Part shown: positions 6,125 through 8,036 of the stretch, piece after piece
How the letters are laid out: the number at the start of each line of letters is the position of its first letter
How positions within the stretch are numbered: the first letter of the stretch is position 1
Assembly: GCA_039808585.1 (NCBI GenBank)
Contig: JBDHTJ010000205.1
Coordinates: 1 to 8,036, forward strand
Direction of reading: 5' to 3'
DNA: 8,036 nucleotides
Origin: AWTP1-13 sp039808585
GTDB taxonomy: Bacteria > Pseudomonadota > Alphaproteobacteria > Rhizobiales > Hyphomicrobiaceae
Program-made: the position numbers and the translations under genes
The notes under the pieces: generated by a model
The model's input: only the letters and a program-made list of their open reading frames with translations
Told to the model about the DNA's origin: nothing
Database searches by the model: none

Positions 6125-7171
6125 ATGCTTCTCGATAGACGCCAGCTGCTCACCAGCGCCCTCGCGCTGGGCGCGATGCATGCCTTTCCGCAGCTCTCGC
6201 ACGCGCAGGCGCGCCGGCTGGTGTTCGCCACCTTCACGGGCAGCTGGGAGGAGGCACACAAGGCTGTCGTGGTTCCGCACTTCCGCGCCAACAACAACAA
6301 CGCTGAAATGACGCTCGACCCGCTGCTTTCGGTCGACCAGATCGCGAAGGTGAAGGCGTCGCTGTCGAACCCGCCCATCGACGTGATGCTGCACGATCCG
6401 GGCCCGGCGCTCGTCGCCATCGGCGATGGACTCGTGGGGCCGTTCCCGGCCGACAAGTCGAAATACTACGGCGACCTGATCAAGGACGCGCAAGACCCCA
6501 TGGGCCCGGCGCCCTTCTTCCAGGTGGTGGGCATCACCTACAACCCCGAGAAGATCAAGACGCCTCCGACGTCCTGGAACGACATCTGGAAGCCCGAGTT
6601 CAAGGGCCGCGTCGGCATCACCAATCTCAACTCCACGCTGGGCACGGGCTGGCTCGTCGAGATCGCGCGCATGCGTGGCGGCAGCGAGGCCAATGTGGAT
6701 GCCGGCTTCAAGGCCATCGAGGAGTTGAAGCCCAACCTCGCGGCCGTCGCGGCCAATCCCGGGGCGCTCGCAACGCTCTACCAGCAGGGCCAGATCGACA
6801 TCGGTCCCGGCAACTTCAACGCCATCCAGATCCTCAAGGCGCGTGGCGTGCCGGTGGAGTTCGTGGCGCCGAAGGAAGGTGCCATCGCCTTCAAGACCAC
6901 GGTGCACATCGTGAAGAACTCGCCAAACGCCGAGCTTGCCCTGAAGCTCATCGACAGCCTGCTCGCACCGGAGGTGCAGGCGAAGCTGATGGATGCGCCC
7001 TATCTGATCGTGCCCACCAACACCAAGGTGAAGATCGCGGGCGAGGTTGCCAAGCTGCTCGCCAAGGACCACGAGGAGATGAAGAGAAAGTTCGTCTTCC
7101 AGGATTGGAAGAAAATCAACGAGCAGCGCTCCTCCTGGATCGAGAAGTTCAACCGCGACATCAAGATCTGA
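6125..7171 (+). CDS. ABC transporter periplasmic substrate-binding protein, PotD-like
   Basis: The 348-residue protein starts with a signal peptide: Arg5-Arg6 (DRRQLLTSALALGAM), a hydrophobic core and likely cleavage after SHA (27) or AQA (29). The twin arginine resembles a Tat signal but lacks the full consensus, so the export route is open. The mature part fits the extracellular solute-binding fold of the PotD/iron(III)-binding group, with VVGITYNPEKIK (134-145) and WNDIWKPEFKGRVGI (151-165) typical of the hinge-proximal region. Family members bind polyamines, Fe3+, thiamine, phosphonates or opine-like compounds; the sequence alone does not fix the ligand. It lies between the ATPase and permease genes in the same direction. 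Four tandem AAC codons give an Asn run at 56-59. A long antisense open frame across this gene is a codon-bias shadow. Confidence 0.92.
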   Translation: MLLDRRQLLTSALALGAMHAFPQLSHAQARRLVFATFTGSWEEAHKAVVVPHFRANNNNAEMTLDPLLSVDQIAKVKASLSNPPIDVMLHDPGPALVAIGDGLVGPFPADKSKYYGDLIKDAQDPMGPAPFFQVVGITYNPEKIKTPPTSWNDIWKPEFKGRVGITNLNSTLGTGWLVEIARMRGGSEANVDAGFKAIEELKPNLAAVAANPGALATLYQQGQIDIGPGNFNAIQILKARGVPVEFVAPKEGAIAFKTTVHIVKNSPNAELALKLIDSLLAPEVQAKLMDAPYLIVPTNTKVKIAGEVAKLLAKDHEEMKRKFVFQDWKKINEQRSSWIEKFNRDIKI

Positions 7172-7177
7172 GGCTTT

Positions 7178-7206
7178 GCCTCCCTCTCCCGGCGGGCGAG
7201 GGAGGC
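7178..7206 (+). promoter_or_regulatory. GC-rich intergenic hairpin between binding-protein and permease genes
   Basis: The arms GCCTCCCTC (7178-7186) and GAGGGAGGC (7198-7206) are perfectly complementary, with 9 base pairs. The 11-base loop can add three more C-G pairs after a mismatch. No T-run follows, so it is not a classical intrinsic terminator. Such structures just after a binding-protein gene often stabilise the upstream mRNA or attenuate readthrough, giving more binding protein than permease. It may also be a copy of a dispersed intergenic repeat. Confidence 0.7.
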
Positions 7207-7224
7207 GGCCCATTTGGAAGCATC

Positions 7225-8036
7225 ATGTCAAAGCGCGGCGCTGCCAGTGCCACCACCTATGACCTGTGGCTCGCCTTGCCACTGGGCCTGTTCTTCATCG
7301 CTTTCTTCGTAGCGCCGCTGTTCCTGCTCGTGTTCGTCAGCCTGCACGTGGATACGGCGATGACGCGGATGGGACTGGCGCAGTATGCGAAGTTCCTGCT
7401 CGACCCGTTCTCGCTCAAGGTCCTCTTTTCCACGCTGTGGGTTGGGCTGGAGGTGACGGTGCTTTGCCTCGTGCTCGGCTTTCCGATGGCATGGGCCTAT
7501 CTCAGGGCGCCACGCTGGGCGCAGACGTTGCTCATTCTCGTCATCCTGCTGCCTCTGCTGACGAGCGTCGTCGTGCGCACCTTCGCCTGGATCGTGATCT
7601 TGGGGCGGCAAGGCATCATCAACAGCACGCTTCTTTCGCTCGGGCTGATCGATAGCCCGTTGCGGCTTCTCTACACCGAGGGCGGGATGGTGGTTGCGCT
7701 TGCGCAAGTGCAGATGCCGCTGATGGTGCTGCCGCTGATCACGGCGCTGTCGCGGCAGGACCCAAACCTGATCGATGCATCGCTCGCCCTGGGCGCCGGC
7801 CAGTGGCGCACCTTCTTCAAGGTGACGCTGCCCCTGGCGCTGCCGGGCATCATTGCCGGTGCTTTGCTCACCTATGCGGCCTCCATCACGGCCTTTATCA
7901 CGCAGTCGCTGGTTGGCGGCGGGCAGCTGCTGTTCATGCCGATGTACCTCTATCAGCAGGCGACGACGCTGAACAACTGGCCCTTTGCTGCTGCCATCTC
8001 CATCATTTTTCTCATCGCAGTGCTGGGTGCCGTGAC
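7225..8036 (+). CDS. ABC transporter permease, PotB/binding-protein-dependent type, C-terminus beyond window
   Basis: The frame stays open from ATG 7225 to the right edge, giving the first 270 residues. A first hydrophobic helix (about 15-40) follows a short basic N-terminus; further helices lie near 65-91, 101-127, 154-175, 205-229 and 255-270. The cytoplasmic EAA-type loop is at about 182-209, IDASLALGAGQWRTFFKVTL followed by PLALPGI, with the conserved Gly190 and a Pro-containing end; the usual Glu-Ala-Ala is Asp-Ala-Ser. This loop docks on the ATPase. Length and helix layout fit PotB-like permeases of about 280-300 residues, so only a short tail is missing. It is the third gene of the ABC operon, 53 bases after the binding-protein gene and beyond a hairpin. 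Its ribosome-binding site is weak (GGAAG). A second permease, PotC-like, is expected downstream. Confidence 0.92.
   Translation, partial: MSKRGAASATTYDLWLALPLGLFFIAFFVAPLFLLVFVSLHVDTAMTRMGLAQYAKFLLDPFSLKVLFSTLWVGLEVTVLCLVLGFPMAWAYLRAPRWAQTLLILVILLPLLTSVVVRTFAWIVILGRQGIINSTLLSLGLIDSPLRLLYTEGGMVVALAQVQMPLMVLPLITALSRQDPNLIDASLALGAGQWRTFFKVTLPLALPGIIAGALLTYAASITAFITQSLVGGGQLLFMPMYLYQQATTLNNWPFAAAISIIFLIAVLGAV

Noticed and set aside
6290..6301. Four tandem AAC codons in the binding-protein gene
   Set aside because: Too short to be a meaningful variable repeat; it simply encodes a four-Asn run.
5396..7213. 605-codon open frame on the minus strand across the ATPase and binding-protein genes
   Set aside because: It is antisense to two genes with clear family motifs, its translation is rich in Arg, His, Asp and Leu without domain content, and the plus-strand genes have good starts. 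It is a shadow caused by GC-rich codon bias.

Overview
The window is high-GC proteobacterial DNA, dense with solute-capture and transport genes. A Bug-type solute-binding protein, a TAXI-type receptor and an HdeD-like membrane protein together suggest an alphaproteobacterium of the Hyphomicrobiales type, or less likely a Burkholderiales betaproteobacterium. This placement rests on gene content only. I saw no RNA genes, CRISPR array, insertion sequence, phage gene or attachment site.

Layout. The left part (1-3321) is read entirely from the minus strand. In transcription order it holds a membrane-tethered TAXI solute-binding protein (3321-1912), an HdeD/DUF308 six-helix membrane protein (1827-1225, GTG start), a Bug/TctC periplasmic binding protein (1144-170), and the first 57 codons of a [2Fe-2S] small subunit of a molybdenum hydroxylase (173 to the window edge). 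The last two genes overlap by 4 bases (ATGA), so they are probably one operon. A divergent intergenic region (3322-3600) with paired ACGCC/GGCGT half-sites separates this block from the plus-strand genes. The right part has an MFS transporter (3601-4812), a 178-base gap, and then a spermidine/putrescine-type ABC importer operon: ATPase (4991-6091), periplasmic binding protein (6125-7171) and the first permease (7225 to the right edge). A strong GC-rich hairpin sits between the binding-protein and permease genes.

How the genes work together. The ABC operon is a self-contained importer whose second permease presumably lies just beyond the window. The Bug protein and the ferredoxin subunit probably serve uptake and hydroxylation of one aromatic, N-heterocyclic or aldehyde substrate, with the remaining enzyme subunits off the left edge. 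The TAXI receptor and the MFS transporter have no obvious partners here, and no TctAB or DctQM membrane components are visible. Two genes, the ferredoxin subunit and the permease, run off the window edges.

Overall these are recognisable families. The less ordinary points are the membrane-anchored TAXI protein with a cytoplasmic tail, the coupling of a Bug protein to a molybdenum hydroxylase subunit, and the intergenic hairpin and inverted repeats. I found no convincing evidence of a previously undescribed system.
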